From contig MGWO01000004.1 of the NCBI GenBank assembly GCA_001801025.1, forward strand, positions 146,127 through 210,126: DNA of 64,000 nucleotides, given 5' to 3'. Source of the DNA: Gallionellales bacterium GWA2_54_124. GTDB taxonomy: Bacteria; Pseudomonadota; Gammaproteobacteria; Burkholderiales; Gallionellaceae. Position 1 is the stretch's first letter; every line of letters starts with the position of its first letter. Position numbers and translations under genes: made by a program. Below are positions 30,547 through 38,934 of the stretch, piece by piece. The notes beneath the pieces are model-generated. The model searched no databases and was not told the origin of the DNA. It was given only the letters and a program-made list of their open reading frames with translations.

Positions 30547-32748
30547 TTAAGCGCCAGCCTTATCCGCATCTTCACCATAGTAGGCATGGTAATTATATTT
30601 CCCATAACCACCATAGTATTCTTCATTCTTGAAGTTTGCCTGATTGAGCACGACACCAAACATCGATGCCCCACCGCGCTGCAATGAGCGTATCGCTATA
30701 CGTGCCAACTGGAATGGCGTCGCATCAGCTCTCAGCACGAACACCACCCCAGTCGCCATGCTGGACAAAATTACCGCATCGCTGACCAATTTCACAGGTG
30801 GTGAGTCGATGATTATGGTGTCATAAGTCTCGCTCAATTTCGCTAGCAGCTCCTTAAATTTCTCGGACAGCAACAACTCAAGCGGATTGGGCGGAATACT
30901 CCCGGCTGTCAACACCTCCAGCGTACTCCCCTCAATCTTGTAAACACACTTGTCTATGGTTTGCATACCCAACACCAGCATGGATAAACCTGGATGTGTA
31001 TTATCCAAACCAAGCACCTTGGCAACCGAAGGACGGCGCATATCCGCGTCGATCAGCAGCACGCGTTTGGTCTGCGCATGCGCCAGTGCAAGATTAATCG
31101 CCACCGTGGACTTACCTTCACCGGGAACAGAGGATGTCACCACCAGCGTCTTTTTAGGATGATCTATTCCAGACAACAGGATACCGGTTCTGATGGTTTT
31201 TATTGCCTCTGCAAATAAAGATTTTGGTGCATCCCTATAATGCAGGCCGGCGCTCTGCCCGGCAGTCAAGTCAAGCAGAGGGACCGCCGCCAACATCGGC
31301 AAACCGAGTTTCCGCTCCGCATCCTCCGCCGAACGTACGCTGGTATCCAAACGCTCAAGCAAAAATGCAATGCCAATCCCCAGCAGCAAACTCAGTATAA
31401 AAGCAGAGCCGATAACGATTTTCTTTTTCGGTTTCACCGCATAGTCACTGACAATCGCAGGATCTACCACCCGCGCTACGACGGTCTGCATATCACCCAC
31501 AGCACTGGTCCCCTTTAACTGCCCCATGAACATGTCATAGAGTTCACGATTGGTTTTAACCTCACGTTCCAAAGAGGTGAGTTCAAACTCCTTACGGTTT
31601 GACCCCTGAATAGCCTGCTTTGCCTGCGCTACTGCACCGGCAAGGGCGGCCTCGTTAGCTCGAGCCACTTCATACTCGCGCTCTAACCCTGCCACTGCCT
31701 CAGCAACCTTCAGTCGCAAATTTTCACGGGTTTGCTTCAACTCGGCTTGCGCATCAAGCAGCTTTGGATGCTGACTGCCATAGCGATTTGCCAGTTCAGA
31801 AACCTTTCGTTCATGGTCGGCGACAGCACTCATCATGCTAGCCACTTGCGGATTACGCTGAATAATCGGATGAGCAAGCTCAGATCCCTTAGCACGTCTT
31901 ACCTGTTCAACATTAGTCTGAGCCTGGGCGCGCACCATACGAGCTTCGGTTAAACTGCCTAATGAAGAGCCGAGCTGACTGGTAGCCCCGCCAAGATCCA
32001 AGCCTTTTGCTTCAATGATATTATGCTGCTCTCGATACTCTTGCAGCGCGCGTTCTGACTTATCAAGATTGTCTTTTAAAGCCACCAGCCGAACATTCAT
32101 CCAGCTCGTTGCCTTCTGCGTCATCTTATATTTTGCATCAAGGTCCAGCTCGATATAAGTTTCAGCCACTGCGTTCGCAATGATGGCAGCCATTTCGCGG
32201 TCCGCTGAAATCACCGATATCGTAATCATCTGGCTGGTTCGTGAAGGCTCTATCGCAACCATGCCAGCCAGCGCGGTAGCAGTATTTTTTCGAACCTTTT
32301 TCTCGTCTTTTGCCACACCACTGTCTGATCCGATTCCCAGACTAACTAAGGCACTATGGATAAAAGAACTCTTAACCGGCGCATTGAATAACGGATGCGT
32401 AGTCAACTTCAATTTATCAACAACCGCTTCCATCAACGCACGGGATTTAAGCATTTCAACTTGAGTTGTGTAATACCCCTGATCCGATCCCGCCCCACTA
32501 TAGGCCGCATCCATGGAGGCCAACTTCGATTTATTCTGCTCGACCAGCAACGTCACCGAGGAACTATAAATCGGCGTCATCATGAATACAATCACGGTTA
32601 CCAGCAGCGTGATAAAGAATGCCAGACCGAGTATCCCCCACTTACGCCGCTGAATAATTCGCAAGTAGCTTTTAATATCGAGCGGAGCGGACTCTTCATC
32701 CCCGTCAGGGGTTTCAACACTGTACATATTACTTTTGAGTCTGTGCAT
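30547..32748 (-). CDS. Wzc-type polysaccharide co-polymerase and tyrosine autokinase
   Basis: A 733-residue inner-membrane protein controlling chain length and export. It has an N-terminal Wzz domain between transmembrane helices at about 38-58 and 445-465, with long coiled coil between. A BY-kinase domain follows with Walker A SSVPGEGKSTVAINLA, Walker A' VLLIDADMRRP and Walker B TIIIDSPP. The C-terminus is a tyrosine-rich tail (EEYYGGYGKYNYHAYYG) for autophosphorylation. Its ATG overlaps the wza stop (TAATG). It works with Wza outside and the phosphatase downstream. Confidence 0.93.
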   Translation of the reverse strand: MHRLKSNMYSVETPDGDEESAPLDIKSYLRIIQRRKWGILGLAFFITLLVTVIVFMMTPIYSSSVTLLVEQNKSKLASMDAAYSGAGSDQGYYTTQVEMLKSRALMEAVVDKLKLTTHPLFNAPVKSSFIHSALVSLGIGSDSGVAKDEKKVRKNTATALAGMVAIEPSRTSQMITISVISADREMAAIIANAVAETYIELDLDAKYKMTQKATSWMNVRLVALKDNLDKSERALQEYREQHNIIEAKGLDLGGATSQLGSSLGSLTEARMVRAQAQTNVEQVRRAKGSELAHPIIQRNPQVASMMSAVADHERKVSELANRYGSQHPKLLDAQAELKQTRENLRLKVAEAVAGLEREYEVARANEAALAGAVAQAKQAIQGSNRKEFELTSLEREVKTNRELYDMFMGQLKGTSAVGDMQTVVARVVDPAIVSDYAVKPKKKIVIGSAFILSLLLGIGIAFLLERLDTSVRSAEDAERKLGLPMLAAVPLLDLTAGQSAGLHYRDAPKSLFAEAIKTIRTGILLSGIDHPKKTLVVTSSVPGEGKSTVAINLALAHAQTKRVLLIDADMRRPSVAKVLGLDNTHPGLSMLVLGMQTIDKCVYKIEGSTLEVLTAGSIPPNPLELLLSEKFKELLAKLSETYDTIIIDSPPVKLVSDAVILSSMATGVVFVLRADATPFQLARIAIRSLQRGGASMFGVVLNQANFKNEEYYGGYGKYNYHAYYGEDADKAGA

Positions 32749-33350
32749 TAGAAGAAGCTTTCTTCAACTGTGATTGTATCGCCGGGAAAAACGGGGCCGT
32801 CCATACTGATTTTTGTTTGTTTGTGCTCCGCATCCGTTTCACGCATCACAAAAATTTTGCTTTCTGAAGCCCGCTCTTTCAGGCCACCAGCAAGTGCAAC
32901 GGCCTTACGAACGGAAATACCCGGCTGATACGGATAAGCACCGGAACTATTGACCTGACCATTGATAAAGAAGGGGCGATAGGCTTCAATACTAACTGAA
33001 ACACGTGGATTAATCAGGTAGCCGCCTCGCAAACCGTCTGCAACCCTATTTTCCAGCTCGACTAAGGATAAACCTAGCGCCCTGACCTCACCAAAGGGGA
33101 ACGTGATCAGCCCGGAATCAGGCAGCCTGTAATTACGACGGGATAAATCATCCTCGCCATAGACCGAAATATTAATCACATCTCCCGTACCCAAGCGGTA
33201 ACCGCGACTATCATTTACAGACGAGTTGTCTTTGGCCAAATCGGCCGCAGTTGCAACCGCTGGCAGCATCGCCAAACCAGCGATCAACAAACTGCATTGA
33301 AAAACACGTCGCACAATAAACATACGATTACTATTCGTTAAAGCAGTCAA
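32748..33350 (-). CDS. Polysaccharide export protein, Wza/GumB type
   Basis: An outer-membrane export protein of about 200 residues. After a signal peptide (LLIAGLAMLPAVATA), the Poly_export domain begins YRLGTGDVINISVYGEDDL, and one SLBB domain follows (FFINGQVNSSGAYPYQPG). It is shorter than E. coli Wza and lacks the C-terminal helix, as in GumB. There is no obvious lipobox. The start may be TTG 33350, which follows GGGGTG, or ATG 33323, which has no ribosome site. Confidence 0.9.
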   Translation of the reverse strand: MTALTNSNRMFIVRRVFQCSLLIAGLAMLPAVATAADLAKDNSSVNDSRGYRLGTGDVINISVYGEDDLSRRNYRLPDSGLITFPFGEVRALGLSLVELENRVADGLRGGYLINPRVSVSIEAYRPFFINGQVNSSGAYPYQPGISVRKAVALAGGLKERASESKIFVMRETDAEHKQTKISMDGPVFPGDTITVEESFF

Positions 33351-33391
33351 ATCACCCCCCGTTAGATCAACAAATAAACTCGCGGCCAGAC

Positions 33392-34609
33392 TTAAAGCGT
33401 GCCATCCAAAAACAACATTGAAATCGATTGCGTATTCGTCAAAGCCGCATTGGTCGAATTACGTTTCGAATTTTGATACTCAACCCCTGCATTTAACCAA
33501 TGATTGACAGCATAGGACAATTTTGCACCATAGGTCTGGCGCTTATTGACCTGAGTAGAATTTCCCTGATAGGTATCCAGACCATCACCCACCATCAATG
33601 TCGACTTAATATGGCTAGACCATTCATGAGACCAGTCAACTTTCGAATCACGCATGATCACAAAACTGCCTACACCGCCGGATTCAGCCGCTTTTTGCGA
33701 CAAAGTCAAATTCACGACAGAATAGGTTAGCGGCGACCAGGAAACATTTGCATCCCAAGCCGTAGCACTTGTCGTCGGTGACGTGCCCATATTGAATGAT
33801 TTGCTGACCTTACCGACCCTGACATTACCGGTCGTTTTGGCCGTTGCTTCCCATTTCACACCGACCATGTACTGCTGCTCTTTACTGTCGCGAGTCTTAG
33901 ACGCCGCATCAAGATAACCAATGCTGGTAGTTCCAGCCTGAAGAATCATGCTGGTTGCAGGCGCAACTCGATAATAGAACGTTCCGATCAGATTGGTCTT
34001 ATCGTTATTGAGCAACTGAGTCAGCGTACTCTTGTTGGTGTCATAGCGCTTGTAATCCTGACCTGCCGCCAGTTCAAACTGCCCTTGCGCGCCATCTGCA
34101 CCGTAGTGCACCATGCCCTTAATCCCAGTGGTATGCCACAGTTCGACCAATTGACTCGGGACAGCACCATTTTTGGTTTCATTCCGGCCGTCATGCCCTT
34201 TGATGTAATCCACGTTAATCAGCGAGTTAACCCGGGTTGACCAGTCATTATTGGCTGCCAAGCCAAAGTTATGGTCGTAAAAATTATCGATCGTACTACC
34301 TGTGTAATTGGCATAGGTACCAGAATAATTCGCGCTGTACACCTGACCGTGAGTCGGCATCTCAATTGCGAGCTTAGGCGTCAAACGTGTAAAATTGGAT
34401 GATGTTCTGGCCACGCTTGCCATACCGACGTTATCATTACGGCCTAGCGCTAGACCCAGCGTTGGCTTAATCTCGAAGCCACCCGCATTGATGGCCCCAG
34501 AATCAGCACTTTGTTTGGCATTTTCCTGTCCATCGGCAGCAACAGCATTGGCGGTCAGCATGACACTGACGATTGCAATCGACAATTTAGAAAGTTTGAG
34601 CGACATCAT
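33392..34609 (-). CDS. Outer-membrane beta-barrel protein of the exopolysaccharide locus
   Basis: A 405-residue precursor with a signal peptide (LSIAIVSVMLTANAVA) followed by alternating hydrophobic/polar strands rich in aromatic and Asn/Thr residues, ending with a C-terminal strand (SMLFLDGTL) rather than a terminal Phe. The pattern fits outer-membrane barrels near Wza genes in betaproteobacterial loci. AAGGGGA precedes two adjacent ATG codons. It may help secretion across the outer membrane. Confidence 0.7.
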   Translation of the reverse strand: MMSLKLSKLSIAIVSVMLTANAVAADGQENAKQSADSGAINAGGFEIKPTLGLALGRNDNVGMASVARTSSNFTRLTPKLAIEMPTHGQVYSANYSGTYANYTGSTIDNFYDHNFGLAANNDWSTRVNSLINVDYIKGHDGRNETKNGAVPSQLVELWHTTGIKGMVHYGADGAQGQFELAAGQDYKRYDTNKSTLTQLLNNDKTNLIGTFYYRVAPATSMILQAGTTSIGYLDAASKTRDSKEQQYMVGVKWEATAKTTGNVRVGKVSKSFNMGTSPTTSATAWDANVSWSPLTYSVVNLTLSQKAAESGGVGSFVIMRDSKVDWSHEWSSHIKSTLMVGDGLDTYQGNSTQVNKRQTYGAKLSYAVNHWLNAGVEYQNSKRNSTNAALTNTQSISMLFLDGTL

Positions 34610-34663
34610 TTTCCCCTTGGAAAGAATTCAATAAAAAAATTTTTAACACATTACCAGATAGTG

Positions 34664-36172
34664 CTACTTCTTTACCAGCAATTTGAGCAAATAAGGCATG
34701 CTCAATAAAATCAAAAACAACATTGCATTGGCTGGATTTTGAAAATTAAAATCAACCATGCCATGTATCAGCAACGAGGTTACCCCCATCAGACCTGCAA
34801 AAAGCATCCCGCGAGTAAACTGATCACAAGGATTAAGTAACAATTTAAAGGATTGCCAGAGACTGTGGATCAACAGCATTGCCAGCAGCAGCAATCCTGT
34901 CAAACCCGTTTCACTTGCGAATTCGACAAAATCATTATGCGGATGATCAAAGTAGCCCCGAACATCTGCGGGCCGGTAATGCGGGAAGGCCAGATGATAT
35001 GTCCCTCCCCCCGTACCTAACCACGGATAATTTCGCACTATCTGCAATGAAGGAATAGCAGCCTCCCCTCTCTCTTCAACCGATTGCTCCTGCTGCTGCA
35101 CCGCTCGCACTCCAGATGGCTGAATAACTGCAGCCTGTTTTTCCAAATTGGTGCTTTCAATACGTTGAACGACCTTTTCTACCCCCACCACACCGCCGAT
35201 AATGATGACATCCAGAACAATTAGGCTGGTAATAAACACCACTGTCGAATGTAATCTTTTCGTCGCATGCTTGTCGGTCAAATTCCGCGACACCCACTTA
35301 GATAAGATGACCGTCACCACACCGATGATCAGCAAACTAGCGAAAAAGGCAGAATTTCCGCCGCGCGACCGGCTTGCAACTAACCCCACCACCATGATGA
35401 TCAAAGACAACCTGAGCATCGCCTTACCTGTCAGTAGCACAGCCAGCCAGCCATGCAGACGCTGCCGCCAGTTCATTACAGTATGTCCATCCAGCTTAGC
35501 GATCATCAATCCTATGCCCATGGCCAGCGTCATTTCAAGATAACCGGCATATTGATTAGGCGATACAAATGTTCCGTGCGCTCTGGCCGACTCCATATCC
35601 ACAAAAAAAATCTGGAATGTTGTGCCACTCGCCATCAGAACCACGCCTGTCAATGCCTGCAACAAGCCTGAAATTACTACAACACGTGCGAGCAATTCAA
35701 TTCGCCTTTGCGTATCTATCAACGTTACAACCAGCCAAAATGCTGCAAATAAAATTAAGGCCTTAGCCAGATACAATCCCGTTGAATAAGGATCAATCGA
35801 AAGCGTGGCGATCTCGGCAAATGGCGCTCGCATACTCAGCAAAGCCGCCGGCCACCCAATCAGTTGAACACCTAGCAATCCTATCCACAACCCCGACAAA
35901 ATGATCGGCGACTTCGCCCTTTTCCAGGCAATTTCAAGCGCATTACCTGCAGGCAGCCAAACAACCCAAAGCAATATAAGTCCTGTCAACAATCCCAGCA
36001 GTGCCAGCGCCCAAGGACGATTGCTCGCCAATGGCAACGGTGTATAAACGATCAATGCCAGCAACGCCCAAAGCTGCCCGCGAGGTCTGGAATCTGCGTG
36101 CCGCAATCGAGAAGTGCGACTGTCATAACGATGACCGCTGCTCTCAATATCTGTTAATAAGTGATGACTCAT
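34664..36172 (-). CDS. O-antigen ligase-like membrane protein (Wzy_C family)
   Basis: A polytopic inner-membrane protein of 502 residues with about ten or more hydrophobic segments. A large periplasmic loop carries GTGGGTYHLAFPHYRP and FDHPHNDFVEFASETGLTG, the signature of the O-antigen ligase/polymerase superfamily. In exopolysaccharide loci such proteins may be polymerases or attach the glycan to an acceptor; sequence cannot decide. A separate EpsG-like polymerase is encoded at 42.8 kb. ATG 36172 was preferred over a longer frame from 36235. Confidence 0.85.
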   Translation of the reverse strand: MSHHLLTDIESSGHRYDSRTSRLRHADSRPRGQLWALLALIVYTPLPLASNRPWALALLGLLTGLILLWVVWLPAGNALEIAWKRAKSPIILSGLWIGLLGVQLIGWPAALLSMRAPFAEIATLSIDPYSTGLYLAKALILFAAFWLVVTLIDTQRRIELLARVVVISGLLQALTGVVLMASGTTFQIFFVDMESARAHGTFVSPNQYAGYLEMTLAMGIGLMIAKLDGHTVMNWRQRLHGWLAVLLTGKAMLRLSLIIMVVGLVASRSRGGNSAFFASLLIIGVVTVILSKWVSRNLTDKHATKRLHSTVVFITSLIVLDVIIIGGVVGVEKVVQRIESTNLEKQAAVIQPSGVRAVQQQEQSVEERGEAAIPSLQIVRNYPWLGTGGGTYHLAFPHYRPADVRGYFDHPHNDFVEFASETGLTGLLLLAMLLIHSLWQSFKLLLNPCDQFTRGMLFAGLMGVTSLLIHGMVDFNFQNPANAMLFLILLSMPYLLKLLVKK

Positions 36173-36239
36173 AGTGTCTTTTACAGATGACTTAAAAATA
36201 GCCCAAGCCGCATTACAATTAGCTTCGGCACTCAACTCA

Positions 36240-37502
36240 TTAACGCGGTTTGCGCCGCTCGCACTCGAACGGCCTGAAAATTTTAGTGCCGGTTATTTCA
36301 TGGCGGCGGTTGCGCTTATGCAACCGGAAAGGAACCGGTACAGGTATTCCGCCCAACTGAAACTGCGGGCGCCGGTCACGTCTGCCGCCGGTACGCTCGG
36401 CGCGCCGCTCGCGCTTGACCATCCAGCGCGGCGTTTTAAATTTGACAATACTCCAGTACAGCCAGACATAGACGAAGACAAAAGCGAGCGTTGCCAGTAT
36501 CAGCAACGTGGAATTATCCCAGAACAGCACCGCCAGCAATGCCGTCACGGCCTTTAAAAACCAGAAATAAGGCGCGGTCATCGAATTGCATTGCACCTTG
36601 TGGCGGGGATCACTGGAGGCCCACTGCCGGTGATTCAAGCGCCTGAAAATCAACGTGTGCAGATGCATGCCGTCCGGATTCCAGGGCGACTTGCCGTGCA
36701 AAAACTTTCTGCGGTAAATCGAAAACAGCGTTTCGCAAACCGGATGAACCAGCAGCAAGGCCGCAAACCACGGCGACACCTCAGGGTGTCGCGCCACGAT
36801 CAGCACCGCGAGCTCTGCAAGCCAGAAGCCAATCAGATAGGATCCGCCATCCCCTAAAAATATCTTGCCATGCGGATAATTCCACAGCAAAAACCCTAAC
36901 AGCGACCCCAGCAACGCGAGCGATGCATTCAATAAAAAGTAATCCTGCAACTCAAAAGAGACCAGCGCGATTGCCGCCAGCATAAATCCCGCAAATCCGC
37001 TGACGATGCCGTTAAAGCCGTCGATGATATTGATCGCATTGACCACACCGCCCACCGCAAAGAGTGTCAGCACAATGGCGACAAGCGGCCACTGCAACAA
37101 CCAGTCCAGCGGCGCGATGCCCAGATGATTGACGATAGCGCCCAGCAACCAGACACCGATACCGGCTGAGACCATAGACAAGACCAATCGCTTGCTGACG
37201 CTGACCCGCTTGGTCAAATCTTCGACCAATCCACCCGCGAAGGCAGGAATCGCTGCCAGCATCAGCAAACCGAACTGACTGATCACATTCACATCGGGAT
37301 TGATAACCCTGTCAAACGCATACGCCACCAGCAACCCCAAGGCAATCGAGACGCCACCGATGCGCGGAGTCGGTTGTGCGTGAAATTTTTGCGGCCCGGC
37401 ATCGGTATAGTCGTTGGACAGATGCGCGTGCAAGCGATTGAAGCGCACTAACAGGTAGCACGCAACAAAGGACACGAGTAAGCCGGGTAAAACTATCAAC
37501 AT
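36240..37502 (-). CDS. WecA-like undecaprenyl-phosphate sugar-1-phosphate transferase
   Basis: Initiates repeat-unit assembly by moving a sugar-1-phosphate, usually GlcNAc-1-P, onto undecaprenyl phosphate. The MraY/WecA family motifs are visible: AGGLVEDLTKR, NIIDGFNGIVSGF, FLGDGGSYLIGFW and HPVCETLFSIYRR, with about eleven membrane helices. An unusual basic tail (ERRAERTGGRRDRRP) extends to 420 residues. It is first in a minus-strand run with the ligase, barrel, wza and wzc, and a 20-bp dyad with a spaced -10 box lies 90 bp upstream. Confidence 0.92.
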   Translation of the reverse strand: MLIVLPGLLVSFVACYLLVRFNRLHAHLSNDYTDAGPQKFHAQPTPRIGGVSIALGLLVAYAFDRVINPDVNVISQFGLLMLAAIPAFAGGLVEDLTKRVSVSKRLVLSMVSAGIGVWLLGAIVNHLGIAPLDWLLQWPLVAIVLTLFAVGGVVNAINIIDGFNGIVSGFAGFMLAAIALVSFELQDYFLLNASLALLGSLLGFLLWNYPHGKIFLGDGGSYLIGFWLAELAVLIVARHPEVSPWFAALLLVHPVCETLFSIYRRKFLHGKSPWNPDGMHLHTLIFRRLNHRQWASSDPRHKVQCNSMTAPYFWFLKAVTALLAVLFWDNSTLLILATLAFVFVYVWLYWSIVKFKTPRWMVKRERRAERTGGRRDRRPQFQLGGIPVPVPFRLHKRNRRHEITGTKIFRPFECERRKPR

Positions 37503-37564
37503 TGATTAAGCACCATTTGAATCGACAATTGCGACTTGCATCGACAATGACACAGTAGCGTGAC

Positions 37565-37611
37565 AATTTAGCGACATCAGTCGCGGATGTATATAGGCCA
37601 AAAGGCCTATA
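37565..37611 (-). promoter_or_regulatory. Dyad operator site 1 with -10 box, upstream of the wecA-like gene
   Basis: A perfect 20-bp dyad, TATAGGCCAAAAGGCCTATA, spans 37592-37611. Exactly 21 bp downstream on the minus strand is TAAATT (37570-37565), a 4-of-6 match to a -10 box. The -35 region (TATACA, 4 of 6) overlaps the end of the dyad. The same arms and the same 21-bp spacing occur at 60.3 kb. A class II type activator site is inferred. The rest of 37503-37748 shows no gene. Confidence 0.65.
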
Positions 37612-37748
37612 CCGAACAGTTATTACTGATTTAATTCGTTTTTATATTCAACACAATCCAAATAAACTCGAAAATGCAACGACGAATGTACTGAATTGCG
37701 TCAATACACCTCGTAACACGCTCTCACACCCAACCTTTCCGTTCAATT

Positions 37749-38885
37749 TCATCCCTTATCAGCCGTGGCGATAAGTGCCGCCACCTCATCGAGCACTTGC
37801 CTGTAACGCCCAATGACAATCTTTTCATCAAACTCAAGCTCCATTTTTCTGCGCCCCGCCAGCCCCATGTCCGCCCGTACAGAATCAGTCAGTTCCAGCA
37901 TTGTCTGCATTTTTTCCGCCAAATCATGTGCATCGGCCACACGACAGAACAAACCACTCACCCCATTTTCAACCGCATCGCGGCATCCAACCGTATCCGT
38001 CGTAACGATAGAGCGCCCCATCGCAGCCGCTTCCAGCAGCGAGCGCGGAACACCTTCACGATAGGAAGGAAGAACCACACAGTCGGCTGCAGCCAGATAG
38101 GGTTTGACATCATCGGCCACCCCCAGATATTCAACGATCCCTTCCTTAACCCATTCATCCATCTGCTCAGTAGATACCGCAGTTTTATTTTGCACATCCA
38201 GAAAGCCCAGCATCTGAAATCGGGCGGTCGGATATTGATTACGAATCAATCGGGCTGCTTCGACGTACTCCCCCACCCCTTTGTCCCACAACAATCGGGC
38301 GACCAGTAAAAAACAAAATGGTCGATTTCCTGACGGCAGCGCAGGTGTACAAACAAAGGTCTCAAGATTAATTCCAGAACCCGGCAAACGACTGACTTTA
38401 TCAGCAGACACCAGGCCATTTTCAACAAACAGCCCCAGATCTTCATTATTCTGAAAGAAAACGTGCCGTGAGCCCGACATAGCCGCCTTATATAATCCGC
38501 GCACCAGCAGGGTCAGCAAGTTGTCGCGAATAAATACCGTTCCGAGCCCCGCGATATTGTTTACCACAGGAATTCCCAGCACATGGGAAGCCAGCGAACC
38601 ATAGATATTGGGTTTGATCGTATACCCCAGATAGACGTCAGGTTTTTCACGATACAGCAGGCTTGTAAATCTTAAAAACAGCAGCAAATCCCGACCGGGA
38701 TGGGTCCCCTTATTATCCATAGGTAAAGCGACAAAGCGGCAACCCAAGTCCGCTAAGCGTGAAGCATAGTCATCGTAAGGCGCAACAGCCACGACCTCAT
38801 GACCATCCGCCACGAGCGAGCGGATTAAACCGGCACGAAAATTAACCAGATTCCAAGCCGTGTTCAGCACAATCATGACTTTCAT
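37749..38885 (-). CDS. Glycosyltransferase family 4-type
   Basis: A 378-residue GT-B fold transferase. It begins KVMIVLNTAWNLVNFRAGLI with the donor-binding half carrying LLVARLLWDKGVGEYVEAA and PSYREGVPRSLLEAAAMGRS, the EX7E region. It probably adds one sugar to the lipid-linked repeat unit on the cytoplasmic side. It follows the asnB-like gene by 43 bp. The sugar specificity is unknown. Confidence 0.88.
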   Translation of the reverse strand: MKVMIVLNTAWNLVNFRAGLIRSLVADGHEVVAVAPYDDYASRLADLGCRFVALPMDNKGTHPGRDLLLFLRFTSLLYREKPDVYLGYTIKPNIYGSLASHVLGIPVVNNIAGLGTVFIRDNLLTLLVRGLYKAAMSGSRHVFFQNNEDLGLFVENGLVSADKVSRLPGSGINLETFVCTPALPSGNRPFCFLLVARLLWDKGVGEYVEAARLIRNQYPTARFQMLGFLDVQNKTAVSTEQMDEWVKEGIVEYLGVADDVKPYLAAADCVVLPSYREGVPRSLLEAAAMGRSIVTTDTVGCRDAVENGVSGLFCRVADAHDLAEKMQTMLELTDSVRADMGLAGRRKMELEFDEKIVIGRYRQVLDEVAALIATADKG

Positions 38886-38908
38886 AAACTCACCTTAATA
38901 TAACTCCG

Positions 38909-38934
38909 AACTCAGCACTCTGTTGCATTCAGTG
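38909..38934. repeat. Heptad-type short repeat at the 3' end of asnB
   Basis: Contains CTCAGCACTCTG and CATTCAGTGA, two units of the CTCAGCACT family. It overlaps the last codons and stop of the asnB-like gene. The same units recur at 40.6, 41.0, 41.5, 42.7 and 61.4 kb. Confidence 0.6.

Noticed and set aside
37503..37591. Sigma-54 promoter downstream of the dyad
   Set aside because: No GG-N10-GC pair in TGGCAC-N5-TTGC context was found in any of the three dyad regions; the common feature is a sigma-70-like -10 box.
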